Below are positions 17,613 through 25,007 of a stretch of 64,000 bases of DNA, one piece after another. Source of the stretch: Iodobacter arcticus (lineage in GTDB: Bacteria > Pseudomonadota > Gammaproteobacteria > Burkholderiales > Chitinibacteraceae); NCBI RefSeq assembly GCF_042664895.1, contig NZ_JBHTBQ010000044.1, forward strand, positions 124,001-188,000, given 5' to 3'. The position numbers and the translations under genes are program-made. The notes under the pieces were generated by a model that worked only from the letters and a program-made list of their open reading frames with translations, was not told where the DNA came from and did not search any database. The first letter of the stretch is position 1. Each line of letters begins with the position of its first letter.

Positions 17613-17916
17613 ACCCCTAGCCATTATTTTGTTTTTTAGTTGGCGCGCTGTGGTGGCGGTTTGTGTTGCGGTGTGTTGATATTTTCATTCTGTTTTACAG
17701 CTTTCTGTTTACGCTTTTTATTGATAGCCTTTAATTCGTTTGCTCCGTTTTTGTGGCTTTCTTATTTAGTTTTATGGTTTGCTACGAAAAACGTGGTTTA
17801 TATTTTTTGTGTAATGGCAATACGCCTAACATGGCATTCAAGCAGACTGGCCGGAACGTGCGGCTTTTTTATCCAATTGCAGCGTATAGGCCAGCTGCTT
17901 AATTTTGACGTTAGGC
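17613..17916 (+). repeat. Repeated gene-less cassette, copy R1, with attC 17824-17916
   Basis: First cassette of the array. The body starts ACCCCTAGCC and contains TTTAGTTGGCGCGCTG, TTCTGTTTTACAGC and TTTGCTACGAAAAACGTGG. Its attC runs from GCCTAAC (17824) to GTTAGGC (17910-17916), with paired inner arms around GCGGCTTTTTTATCCAATTGC. A TTG-start frame from 17640 runs through the attC but is not conserved between copies, so I do not call a gene. Confidence 0.85.
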
Positions 17917-18218
17917 ACCCCTGCCAATTGTTTTGTTTTTTAGTTGGCGCGTTGTTGTGGCAGTTTGTGTTGCAATCATATTGATATTTTTATTCTGTTT
18001 TGCAGCTTTCTGTTTACGCTGTTTATTAATACGTTTTTAATTTCTTGGCTCCGTTTTCGTGGCTTCATTATTTAGTTTTGTGGTTTGCTACGAAAAACGG
18101 GGTTTTATTTATTGTGCAGCGGCACTACGCCTAACATGGCATTCAAGCAGACTGGCCGGAACGTGCGGCTTTTTATCCAATTGCAGCGTAGGCCAGCTGC
18201 TTAATTTTGACGTTAGGG
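17917..18218 (+). repeat. Repeated gene-less cassette, copy R2, with attC 18129-18218
   Basis: Directly follows R1 and is about 85-90 percent identical by eye, starting ACCCCTGCCAATTG. The possible TTG frame stops after about 45 codons. The attC ends in GTTAGGG, then enters the first coding cassette. Confidence 0.85.
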
Positions 18219-18230
18219 CATTATCAAGTT

Positions 18231-18614
18231 ATGAGATTTGAGGAAGAATTTAATGAATGGCTCAGGGGAAGTCTGGCTCAGCCAGTGCCCACCACAGTTA
18301 AGGCTTTCTCATTCAATCTCTTCGAGCTACCGGAAAGCCCTGAGATAAAGTTCGGTATTGAGCTTATTGGCTCAGCCAGCTTCAATGAAAATAATTCTGA
18401 CTGGGCATGTGATGAAATATGGGAGCCAACCGCTAGAAGAATATTTATCCCCAAAAGTTTTTCTGGCTCTAGCTGGGAGCTATGCCTCACTAGTATAAGA
18501 GCCCTGCTTCTAGCTTGCCTTAGTTCAGGAGTTGTAGCTGAAAAATTGAAATCTAGTATGGGAATCGGCCTTGGCTTCGTAGATGGAGATCTTGAAGTCC
18601 TATGGCAGCCCTAA
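18231..18614 (+). CDS. Cassette-encoded protein of unknown function, immunity-like
   Basis: A 127-aa acidic, soluble protein: MRFEEEFNEWL at the start, FNLFELPESPEIKFGIELIGSA in two pieces, then WACDEIWEP and a C-terminal part ending GLGFVDGDLEVLW. The single-domain acidic character and the GFVDGDLEVLW ending recall immunity proteins of polymorphic toxin systems, but I cannot name a family. ATG 18231 is the first start after the upstream attC; the stop TAA lies within the left core of its own attC, as is typical of cassettes. No partner toxin is visible in the window. Confidence 0.6.
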   Translation: MRFEEEFNEWLRGSLAQPVPTTVKAFSFNLFELPESPEIKFGIELIGSASFNENNSDWACDEIWEPTARRIFIPKSFSGSSWELCLTSIRALLLACLSSGVVAEKLKSSMGIGLGFVDGDLEVLWQP

Positions 18615-18701
18615 CAAGTCATTCAACCGGACTGGCCGAGAAGATGCAGCATTTCTTTCAAAATGCAGCGTACGGCCAACCGGTTAACTCCAACGTTAGG
18701 C
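18609..18701 (+). other. attC site of the 18.2-kb cassette
   Basis: Runs from CCCTAAC to GTTAGGC with inner arms CAACCGGACTGGCCG and CGGCCAACCGGTTA. The gene's stop codon is inside the left core. Its sequence differs from the attC of the repeated cassette. Confidence 0.85.
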
Positions 18702-18739
18702 CCCACTAAATTTAACTGTAATTTCTATTGGAGTTTGCT

Positions 18740-18940
18740 ATGTCAGAAAATGAAATGAAACTACTTGGAAGAGAAACAATAGAGGCTTACATCTCTGAGG
18801 GCGGCTTTATTTGCTTAAAACAAGAAAGCGCCATGGGCGAAGACCCTAGTATTGTTATGATGCTGCCAACTGACATCCCTGCAGTTGTAAGCTGGTTACA
18901 AGAGTTGGCTGGCGAGTTTCCTCTTTCCAAAGATGCCTAA
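18740..18940 (+). CDS. Cassette-encoded small acidic protein, unknown
   Basis: A 66-aa protein starting MSENEMKLLGRETIEAYIS, with FICLKQE and a C-terminal helix containing IPAVVSWLQELAGEF. ATG 18740 follows TTGGAG by 6 nt, a good ribosome-binding site. An in-frame TTG at 18728 is disfavoured. The stop lies in the left core of its attC. No signal peptide or membrane helix; no recognised family. Confidence 0.65.
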   Translation: MSENEMKLLGRETIEAYISEGGFICLKQESAMGEDPSIVMMLPTDIPAVVSWLQELAGEFPLSKDA

Positions 18941-18992
18941 CCCATCATTCAAGCGGGACGCCTAACGGCGCCCCTTAACTCAAACGTTAGGC
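18935..18992 (+). other. attC site, short 58-bp type
   Basis: GCCTAACCCATCATTCAAG at the left, CTTAACTCAAACGTTAGGC at the right, with a compact stem around GGGACGCCTAACGGCGCCCC. This is the classical short 59-base-element form. Confidence 0.9.
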
Positions 18993-19298
18993 ACAGCGGG
19001 CTTGTTGTTTTGTTTTAGCATTGCATTTCATGGCTGCTTTTTATATTGCTGGTTATTGATTATTGTTGTTCTTTCTTATCCGTCTTTTGTTTTAGCTTTG
19101 CATTAATACGCTACAATTCGTCGGTTATATTTTTAGTGGCTTTCTTTTTTCGTCTTGCTGTTTCATTATGAAAAACGTGAGCTTTATTTTTTGTGCAGCG
19201 GCAATACGCCTAACATGGCATTCAAGCAGACTGGCCGGAACGTGCGGCTTTTTTATTCAATTGCAGCGTAGGCCAGCTGCTTAATTTTGACGTTAGGC
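18993..19298 (+). repeat. Repeated gene-less cassette, copy R3 (divergent), with attC 19208-19298
   Basis: The body starts ACAGCGGGCTTG and shares with copy R8 the variant middle GCATTAATACGCTACAATTCGTCGG and TTTCATTATGAAAAACGTGAG. Its attC is almost identical to those of the other copies. It marks a second subfamily of the same cassette. Confidence 0.8.
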
Positions 19299-19600
19299 AC
19301 CCCTGCCCATTATTTTGTTTTTAGTTGGCACGTTGTTGTGGCAGCTTGTGTTGCAATCGTATTGATATTTTTATTCTGTTTTGCAGCTTTCTGTTTACAC
19401 GGTTTATTAATACGCTTTTAATTCGTTTGCTCCGTTTTCGTGGCTTCATTATTTAGTTTTTTGGTTTGCTACGAAAAACAGGGTTATATTTTTTGTGCGG
19501 TGGCAATACGCCTAACATGGCATTCAAACAGACTGGCCGGAACGCGCGGCTTTTTTATTTAATTGCAGCGTAGGCCAGCTGCTTAATTTTGACGTTAGAC
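19299..19600 (+). repeat. Repeated gene-less cassette, copy R4, with attC 19510-19600
   Basis: The body starts ACCCCTGCCCATT and belongs to the main subfamily. The attC right core is GTTAGAC. It lies directly upstream of the 84-aa cassette gene. Confidence 0.85.
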
Positions 19601-19636
19601 ACCCGCGACTCTTCATCTGCACCACAGGAGTACTAA

Positions 19637-19891
19637 ATGACAACAAACGACCCAAATGCTACAGGTGAGTTGCTCCTCGTTGACTACTTCTACGAAACAT
19701 CAAGCACTCACTACGACAAGAGCCGAAAGACAAGGCTATACGTTGCCAAAGATGGGGCTATCGTTCTTGAAGAGTTCGAAGATGAATGTAACCAATTCAG
19801 TGGCCCACGCACAGAGCGAACCGAACGATGGAAAATTGATCGTGAAAATCTGATTGGTCTTATCAAGAACAATGGGAAACGCTCAAAGTAG
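19637..19891 (+). CDS. Cassette-encoded 84-aa protein, unknown
   Basis: A small charged protein: MTTNDPNATGELLLVDYFYE, then RKTRLYVAKDGAIVLEEFED and WKIDRENLIGLIK near the end. AGGAG lies 6 nt before ATG 19637. The alternating strands and final helix suggest a compact alpha/beta domain. There are no membrane segments. No family is recognised; its cassette is bounded by a repeated-cassette attC on the left and its own attC on the right. Confidence 0.65.
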   Translation: MTTNDPNATGELLLVDYFYETSSTHYDKSRKTRLYVAKDGAIVLEEFEDECNQFSGPRTERTERWKIDRENLIGLIKNNGKRSK

Positions 19892-19931
19892 CAAGCAAGA
19901 GGCATTGGGAAATTCACGAATGAAAAAAGTC

Positions 19932-20021
19932 GTCTAACCCGGCAGTCGAGAGGGACGGCCACAAGCTGCGCTTGTGGTTCCCTACGCTTCGCTCCGGCCG
20001 CCCCTCACTTCTACGTTAGGC
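19932..20021 (+). other. attC site of the 19.6-kb cassette
   Basis: GTCTAAC at the left and GTTAGGC at the right, with long arms including GGGACGGCCACAAGC/GCTTGTGG and GGCCGCCCC. It is unlike the repeated-cassette attC. Confidence 0.85.
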
Positions 20022-20112
20022 ACCCCTGCCAATTGTTTTGTTTTTTAGTTGGCGCGTTGTTGTGGCAGTTTGTGTTGCAATCATATTGATATTTTTATTC
20101 TGTTTTGCAGCT
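20022..20112 (+). repeat. Repeated gene-less cassette, copy R5, truncated by the assembly gap
   Basis: The first 91 bp match R2 exactly by eye, then the sequence runs into Ns after TTTTGCAGCT. The rest of the body and the attC are missing. Confidence 0.8.
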
Positions 20113-20122
20113 NNNNNNNNNN
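20113..20122. other. Assembly gap (10 N)
   Basis: Ten Ns sit inside one repeated cassette and end at the start of the next, just after where a GTTAGG core should be. The missing DNA is at least the second half of one cassette (about 200 bp) and could include further cassettes. The number of Ns is not a real length. Confidence 0.95.
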
Positions 20123-20426
20123 CACCCCTGCCAATTGTTTTGTTTTTTAGTTGGCGCGTTGTTGTGGCAGTTTGTGTTGCGGCGTGGTGATATTTTTATT
20201 CTGTTTTGCAGCTTTCTGTTTACGCTGTTTATTAATACGCTTTTAATTCGTTTGCTCCATTTTCGTGGCTTGCTTATTTAGTCTTGTGGTTTGCTACGAA
20301 AAACGTGGGTTTTATTTATTGTGCAGTGGCAATATGCCTAACATGGCATTCAAGCAGACTGGCCGGAACGTGCGGCTTTTTTATTTAATTGCAGCGTAGG
20401 CCAGCTGCTTAATTTTGACGTTAGCG
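20123..20426 (+). repeat. Repeated gene-less cassette, copy R6, with attC 20336-20426
   Basis: The body starts CACCCCTGCC straight after the gap. Main subfamily. The attC right core is GTTAGCG, and the SUKH-like gene starts 10 nt after the core G. Confidence 0.85.
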
Positions 20427-20429
20427 CGC

Positions 20430-20891
20430 ATGTCATCACAAAATTCCGCCGTTTCCGCCTCGCTCAGAAGTCTGGTGCTCATGCAAAAAGGACAAGTGCT
20501 GCGCACGGCCAAAGATGTTGCTCATTTAGAGCTTATCTCTCTCGGTGTCCGCGAGGGGGGCGAACTTCACAGCTTTTTCACTGAGTTTCAAATCGGGTTC
20601 TTTCGGAGCCAAACTTCAGATGAAGAGCTTTCCGATATTTGCGAGCCCACACCAGAAATTGCTACAGGCACTTCTTTCGTACACGATGTGTGGGTGTTGC
20701 CTCAAGAATTTATCTGTATCACCAGTGTTCAAGGTGAAGGCTGCTACCTCTACTCAAACATAACAGAAGCCGTGTACGACTTCTCGTTGGCAGATCGAGT
20801 ATCGTTCATTGAAAATCCGCAACCGCGCTGGGGCTCGTTCTTTGAGTTCATGCATTGGTATCTGGCGCCAGATGTCGAAAATGCGCGCTAA
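20430..20891 (+). CDS. SMI1/KNR4 (SUKH)-like cassette protein
   Basis: A 153-aa protein whose C-terminal half has the SUKH pattern: a strand-turn VWVLPQEFICITSVQGEG, then CYLYSNITEAVYDFSLADR and RWGSFFEFMHWYL. SUKH proteins are frequent immunity proteins for nuclease toxins and are common cassette cargo. ATG 20430 lies 4 bp after the cassette junction, leaving almost no room for its own promoter or ribosome-binding site, so expression would depend on upstream sequence in copy R6. No cognate toxin is visible. Confidence 0.65.
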   Translation: MSSQNSAVSASLRSLVLMQKGQVLRTAKDVAHLELISLGVREGGELHSFFTEFQIGFFRSQTSDEELSDICEPTPEIATGTSFVHDVWVLPQEFICITSVQGEGCYLYSNITEAVYDFSLADRVSFIENPQPRWGSFFEFMHWYLAPDVENAR

Positions 20892-20945
20892 CCCATCATT
20901 CAAGCAGGACGCGCTGACGCGCGCCTCTTAATTCAAACGTTAGGC
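20886..20945 (+). other. attC site, short 60-bp type
   Basis: Left CGCTAACCCATCATTCAAG with the gene's TAA inside it, right CTTAATTCAAACGTTAGGC, stem GGACGCGCTGACGCGCG. It is closely related to the attC at 18935-18992. Confidence 0.9.
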
Positions 20946-20956
20946 TGCTCGAATAT

Positions 20957-21589
20957 ATGCTCATGCACCGTTCAACTTCACTCTTAATTGCTCTGGGTTT
21001 TATCCTTGGGTTGCTCGCCCTTTCTGGTGTAAGGCCGTATGACCGAGCGACTTGGTTGATGGAAGTGTTACCCATCATCATTGCAGTTCCCGCTCTCTGC
21101 GCAACCTACAAGCGCTTCCCGTTCACTACGCTCATATATGCACTCATTTTTGCACATGCACTAGTCCTAATGCTGGGTGGCGCCTACACTTACGCCCGTG
21201 TGCCGCTTGGCTTTGAAATCGCAGAGCTCTTCGGTTTTCACCGCAACCCATACGACAAGATCGGGCATTTTTTCCAAGGCTTCGTACCGGCACTGGTTGC
21301 ACGTGAGATCTTCATTCGTGGCGAATACATCCGAGGCCACAAAATGTTAGCGTTCATAGTTGTGTGCACAGTGCTCGCCATAAGCGCCGCTTATGAGTTC
21401 ATTGAGTGGGGTGCTGCTCTCACGATGGGCCAAGGCGCAGACGAATTCCTCGGAACGCAGGGTGACCCATGGGATACACAGTCGGACATGTTCTTCGCGT
21501 TCATCGGTGCCATCACCGCGCTGCTACTTTTGTCCGGAGTGCACAACGGCCAGATCCAACGTCTGCAGGCCCATGAGCGAACAACCTAA
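20957..21589 (+). CDS. DUF2238 (YjdF-type) inner-membrane protein
   Basis: A 210-aa protein with about six membrane helices and the family signatures RNPYDKIGHFFQGFVPALVAREI and YEFIEWGAAL, then GDPWDTQSDMF near the end. These motifs, rich in His, Glu and Asp, are characteristic of the YjdF/DUF2238 family, whose function is unknown. Start may be ATG 20957 or ATG 20963. It is long for a cassette gene, and complete. Its stop overlaps its attC left core. Confidence 0.85.
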   Translation: MLMHRSTSLLIALGFILGLLALSGVRPYDRATWLMEVLPIIIAVPALCATYKRFPFTTLIYALIFAHALVLMLGGAYTYARVPLGFEIAELFGFHRNPYDKIGHFFQGFVPALVAREIFIRGEYIRGHKMLAFIVVCTVLAISAAYEFIEWGAALTMGQGADEFLGTQGDPWDTQSDMFFAFIGAITALLLLSGVHNGQIQRLQAHERTT

Positions 21590-21637
21590 CCAGCCAATGG
21601 AGCGGACGCTTCGGCGCCGCTCATCGGCGCGTTAGGC
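21584..21637 (+). other. attC site of the YjdF-like cassette
   Basis: ACCTAAC at the left and GTTAGGC at the right, 54 bp, with the GC-rich stem AGCGGACGCTTCGGCGCCGCT. Confidence 0.8.
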
Positions 21638-21941
21638 ACCCCTGCCAATTGTTTTGTTTTTTTAGTTGGCGCGCTGTAGTGGCAGTTTGTGTTGCGGTAT
21701 GCTGATATTTTTATTCTGTTTTGCAGTTATCTGTTTACGCTGTTTAGCAATACGCCTTTAATTCGTTTGCTCCGTTTTCGTGGCTTTCTTATTTAGTTTT
21801 TTGGTTTGCTACGAAAAACGTGGGCATTATTTCTTGTGCAGTGGCACTACGCCTAACATGGCATTCAAGCAGACTGGCCGGAACGTGCGGCTTTCTTATC
21901 TAATTGCAGCGTAGGCCAGCTGCTTAATTTTGACGTTAGGC
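21638..21941 (+). repeat. Repeated gene-less cassette, copy R7, with attC 21851-21941
   Basis: Main subfamily, starting ACCCCTGCCAATTG. The attC is nearly identical to those of R1-R6. It is followed 5 nt later by the start of a membrane-protein gene. Confidence 0.85.
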
Positions 21942-21945
21942 ATCA

Positions 21946-22395
21946 ATGACTTCACTTACTACCGAAACCTTATTAATGCGACCAATATTGAAAATTGGAA
22001 GGTTAATCGCCAGCATATTAACAACATTGTCTCTGTTTTTAGCAACATGTTTCGCCACGGTAGTATCAATTCCCTACGGACTATCAATTCCCAATGCCCT
22101 GCTCGGCCCATCAAAAGGTGCACAATCAATATACATGGCAATTATTTTTATTGGCCTTATAGCGTGGATTATCCTTTTTATCCTGTCCGTTAGTTGGGCG
22201 TTGCAACATAGAATAAAACGGTGCACAGTTAGAATTGGCATGATTATAGGCATTGCATCATCTACTGCACTGGGTTTGATTTTTATAACAATAATTCCAA
22301 TATTTTTAACTTGGTTGTATGCGCTATTTTTATACAGAACTCAAGAAATAATGGGGCTGATGGATGACACTTCGTTCAACCGGGACAGGTCTTGA
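21946..22395 (+). CDS. Cassette-encoded membrane protein, unknown
   Basis: A 149-aa protein with about four hydrophobic segments (residues 20-45, 60-85, 95-120 and 118-135 roughly) and a short charged tail ending FNRDRS that is encoded by the left part of the attC. The start ATG 21946 is 4 nt after the junction core, with no ribosome-binding site of its own. No family is recognised. Confidence 0.6.
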   Translation: MTSLTTETLLMRPILKIGRLIASILTTLSLFLATCFATVVSIPYGLSIPNALLGPSKGAQSIYMAIIFIGLIAWIILFILSVSWALQHRIKRCTVRIGMIIGIASSTALGLIFITIIPIFLTWLYALFLYRTQEIMGLMDDTSFNRDRS

Positions 22396-22452
22396 ACCTG
22401 CATCGTATTCGGACAGTGCTTTAGGGCCTGCCCATTAAATCAAATGTTAGGC
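22371..22452 (+). other. attC site, degenerate left side
   Basis: The right core GTTAGGC (22446-22452) and arms CGTTCAACCGGGACAGG / CCTGCCCATTAAATC are clear, but no RYYYAAC left core is seen; the gene reads through this side. Confidence 0.6.
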
Positions 22453-22747
22453 ACCGCGGCCTATTTTTTTAGTTGGCGCGCTGCAGTGGCAGTTTGTGCT
22501 GCAATCGTATTGATATTCTTATTCTGCTTTCATCTTTCTGTTTTAATTCTGCATTAATACGCTACAATTCGTCGGCTCTGTTTTTAGTGGTTTTCTTTTC
22601 GTATTACTGTTTCATTACGAAAAACGTGAGTTTTATTTTTTGTATTGTGGCAACTCGCCTAACATAGCATTCAAGCAGACTGGCCGGAATGTGCGGCTTT
22701 TTTATTTAATTACAGCGTAGGCCAGCTGCTTAATTTTGACGTTAGGC
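22453..22747 (+). repeat. Repeated gene-less cassette, copy R8 (divergent), with attC 22657-22747
   Basis: The body starts ACCGCGGCC, then joins the common GTTGGCGCGCTG segment and shares the R3-type middle. The attC differs from the others at about five bases. It is upstream of a membrane-protein gene. Confidence 0.8.
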
Positions 22748-22762
22748 ATCACAAAGCCACAC

Positions 22763-23254
22763 ATGCAACCAATCCTTCTGTTTGATCCGAAACCTCTTCT
22801 CACTAGAAAGCGAAGCTTCTGGCGCGGCCTACTTGCGGCCGTCGCAACTCACCTGATCGCGCTCGCCACTTTCGTCGTCGCGTTTCACTTTCTCAGGCCA
22901 ATTGTCTGGCTTGCATTTTCCAGCGCGCCCTACACACCAAACAGTGCGCCTCTCGATCCCGATACGATTGAGTGGCTAACAATCCAGCTCGGAAACTTCT
23001 TCACCTGGTTCCTAGCCGGATTTGCGGCGATCCGCTGGTCTCCTCCAGCAAACAGAAAGTCACTCTACCTACTGACCACGCTATTGCTTATTTCAGTATT
23101 CTTCGCACCAACTCCAGCGACAAACTCGCACCTGCGTCTAGCAATCTGGTGGCTAACTTCGCCAGCTGGGGTACTACTCGGAGCACTCTTGTACGAAGTC
23201 CGAGAGCGAAGATTCCCCAGCCCGACGCCCAGATCTTTCGATCAGGTGTTGTGA
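22763..23254 (+). CDS. Cassette-encoded membrane protein, unknown
   Basis: A 163-aa protein with about four predicted membrane helices: residues about 25-50 (AAVATHLIALATFVVAFHFL), 75-95, 105-120 and 130-150, then a basic tail ERRFPSPTPRS. Base composition is richer in C and G than the repeated cassettes. ATG 22763 is 16 nt after the junction. It lacks a normal attC after it: only the right half of one remains, beyond a palindromic element. Confidence 0.6.
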   Translation: MQPILLFDPKPLLTRKRSFWRGLLAAVATHLIALATFVVAFHFLRPIVWLAFSSAPYTPNSAPLDPDTIEWLTIQLGNFFTWFLAGFAAIRWSPPANRKSLYLLTTLLLISVFFAPTPATNSHLRLAIWWLTSPAGVLLGALLYEVRERRFPSPTPRSFDQVL

Positions 23255-23274
23255 AAAACATGAGAGCATGAAAT

Positions 23275-23370
23275 GGGGTCAGGCCTTACATTTGACATAA
23301 AATAATCGATTTAACCTTTTTTACAAGGTACTGTAAATTTTATCATATGCAAAATGTAAGACCTGACCCC
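23275..23370. mobile_element. Palindromic element P, copy 1
   Basis: Ends GGGGTCAGGCCTTACATTTG and the complement of GGGGTCAGGTCTTACATTTTG flank an AT-rich centre. A second copy is at 25131-25225. It sits where the left half of an attC should be. No coding sequence. Confidence 0.75.
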
Positions 23371-23380
23371 ATTACTTTCC

Positions 23381-23421
23381 CAATTGCAGCGTAGGCCCGC
23401 TGCTTAATTTTAACGTTAGGC
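23381..23421 (+). other. Half attC (right side only)
   Basis: CAATTGCAGCGTAGGCCCGC through to GTTAGGC matches the right half of the repeated-cassette attC. The left half is absent, replaced by palindromic element P. Confidence 0.75.
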
Positions 23422-23439
23422 AAAAGGTAACTCAAACTA

Positions 23440-23658
23440 ATGCGGCAAGACCTAAGAAAGAAAGTCATCAACGTGTGCGAGAAGAAAATAATTGCCAAGG
23501 GTGAGTCTGTTGGCGTTTCTTTTTATGCGTTTTTCGCAAATAGAAATGATGACCCAGAGCTCCTTATGGAGGCCGCAACATGGTGGATAAAAACCCACAA
23601 ACTAGATCACTTTGAAAAAGCCGCAAAAATAAAGCTCATGATTGAGTCAGGACTTTGA
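23440..23658 (+). CDS. Cassette-encoded 72-aa protein, unknown
   Basis: A small helical protein: MRQDLRKKVINVCEKKIIAKG, FYAFFANRNDDPELLMEAATWW and a C-terminal amphipathic helix. The pattern resembles helical, possibly TPR-like, small domains, but no family can be named. AAAGGTAA precedes ATG 23440 at a workable distance. It lies in a cassette bounded by the half attC and a degenerate attC. Confidence 0.6.
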   Translation: MRQDLRKKVINVCEKKIIAKGESVGVSFYAFFANRNDDPELLMEAATWWIKTHKLDHFEKAAKIKLMIESGL

Positions 23659-23804
23659 TGTAGGCCTATAACCAGAGCACGAAGTTGGCGTTGAGGCGCT
23701 TCAAGCTCCGAGAGGAAAAGCGAAGGAATGCATGCAAATACATCAAGAATCAAAGACAGGTAGCGCGTCGCATCACCGCCCTGCTGCTGGCATGCCAACC
23801 GCTT

Positions 23805-23878
23805 GCCTAACAAGCGGTTCAAATCGTTCGTTTCGCTCTCTGGCACTGCGTGCCGCAGCCCCTTAACCTAAATTAGGA
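23805..23878 (+). other. attC site with degenerate right core
   Basis: The left core GCCTAAC and the stem around GGCACTGCGTGCC are good, but the right core reads ATTAGGA instead of GTTAGGC. The missing G at the crossover point should weaken recombination. Confidence 0.65.
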
Positions 23879-23887
23879 ATCACACAA

Positions 23888-24298
23888 ATGCTCCCAATCT
23901 CCGATCTCGATACGCTTCTCCGCACACTGGAACCACAGCTTCAACACGGCACCTACGTGTACGTTTTGAGCAATGAGACCCCAGATTTCAACGACGTCAG
24001 GGTAGTAGCTGCCATACGGGAGACTGAAGGCCTATCATTAATAGTCGAAGAATCATACGCACGGGAGAAATGCCTCAATGCATTCTTTGAATGCGCATGG
24101 ATTACGCTGACTGTGAGCTCAGATCTTGCGGCTGTCGGTCTAACAGCGGCGTTTGCAACGGCGCTTGGCAAGTCAGGAATTAGTTGCAATGTCGTCGCAG
24201 GCCTAAACCATGATCACATCTTTGTTCCAGTTCATCAGGCAACACTTGCAATGCATGAACTTCGGGCATTACAACAGAGCAAGAATCACTCGTCGTAG
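23888..24298 (+). CDS. ACT domain-containing protein (DUF2241 type)
   Basis: A 136-aa protein with two ACT-like halves: YVYVLSNETPDF and GLSLIVEESYAREKCL, then WITLTVSSDLAAVGLTAAF, ATALGKSGISCNVVAG, and HDHIFVPVHQA. This is the pattern of free-standing ACT-domain proteins that probably bind amino acids. ATG 23888 is near the cassette junction. The family is common in integrons and chromosomes; the ligand is unknown. Confidence 0.85.
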   Translation: MLPISDLDTLLRTLEPQLQHGTYVYVLSNETPDFNDVRVVAAIRETEGLSLIVEESYAREKCLNAFFECAWITLTVSSDLAAVGLTAAFATALGKSGISCNVVAGLNHDHIFVPVHQATLAMHELRALQQSKNHSS

Positions 24299-24318
24299 CG
24301 CAGAGAGATGCCTAATAA

Positions 24319-24416
24319 CTGGGGTCAAATAATTGGGGTCAGAGTAAAGTTAAATCTGCTTGCTTCGGCTCTGAGCGTGTGAAACATAGCAGGATTTAAG
24401 TTTGCTCTGACCCCAG
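24319..24416. mobile_element. Palindromic element Q, copy 1
   Basis: ACTGGGGTCA at the left tip, a second GGGGTCAGAG at 24335, and GCTCTGACCCCAGT at the right. A sister copy is at 25857-25936. It lies directly after GATGCCTAA, the remains of an attC left core, and no right core follows. Confidence 0.7.
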
Positions 24417-24454
24417 TTACTAAGCCCTCACTAATTTGCTAAAAGGTACCAGCA

Positions 24455-24997
24455 GTGTCAAAGCCAGAAATCGAAACCATTGGAACCACCGTCGTTTACA
24501 AAAATCGCTGGATGACCTTGCGCGAAGATGCAATTGTCCGCGCTGATGGAAGTTCCGGCCTCTATAGTGTTGTCGAAAAACCTGACTTTGCAGTTATTGC
24601 TGCCGTTTCTGACGGAGAGATATATCTCGTAGAGCAATACCGATACCCTGTTCAAGACCGATTCTGGGAATTGCCACAGGGCTCGTGGGAAGAACAAACG
24701 GTAGACCCGCTTGTACTTGCTAGAGCAGAGTTACGTGAGGAAACGGGTTTAATAGCGGGTTCGATGCTCCATGCAGGTCGCTTGTTCCTTGGCTATGGCT
24801 ACTCCACTCAGGCATACGATCTATTCCTAGCAACCGAATTGAGCACAGGCAAAACTCAGCTTGATGCAGAGGAGTTCGGCTTGATTGCCAAACCATTCAA
24901 ACTCCATCTCGTTGAGGACATGATCAGAGACGGAACAATCAAGGATGCAACTACAGTCGCCGCGCTTGGTTTGCTGCGACTCAAAGGTCTGTTATGA
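24455..24997 (+). CDS. NUDIX hydrolase, ADP-ribose pyrophosphatase-like
   Basis: A 180-aa NUDIX protein. The box reads GSWEE, then ARAELREETGL, with the Arg of REUXEE replaced by Ala; the metal-binding Glu pair (REE) is intact. Upstream VEQYRYP and WELPQG, plus the downstream GYSTQAYDLFLA, are typical of ADP-ribose or nucleotide-sugar pyrophosphatases. GTG 24455 is the start, with AAAAGG 8 nt upstream. NUDIX genes are common cassette cargo. The exact substrate is not decidable. Confidence 0.85.
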   Translation: MSKPEIETIGTTVVYKNRWMTLREDAIVRADGSSGLYSVVEKPDFAVIAAVSDGEIYLVEQYRYPVQDRFWELPQGSWEEQTVDPLVLARAELREETGLIAGSMLHAGRLFLGYGYSTQAYDLFLATELSTGKTQLDAEEFGLIAKPFKLHLVEDMIRDGTIKDATTVAALGLLRLKGLL

Positions 24998-25007
24998 AAT
25001 TGCCCAG

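Noticed and set aside
17640..17984. TTG-start frame of 114 codons across the first repeated cassette and its attC
   Set aside because: In the other copies the frame stops at different places (about 31-64 codons), crosses the attC, and has no ribosome-binding site; only the first ten codons are similar because the DNA is repeated.
17824..22747. Regularly spaced, nearly identical 90-bp repeats that might be read as a CRISPR array
   Set aside because: The repeats are attC sites with GCCTAAC/GTTAGGC cores and spacing of 200-1000 bp, and an integron integrase is adjacent; no cas genes.
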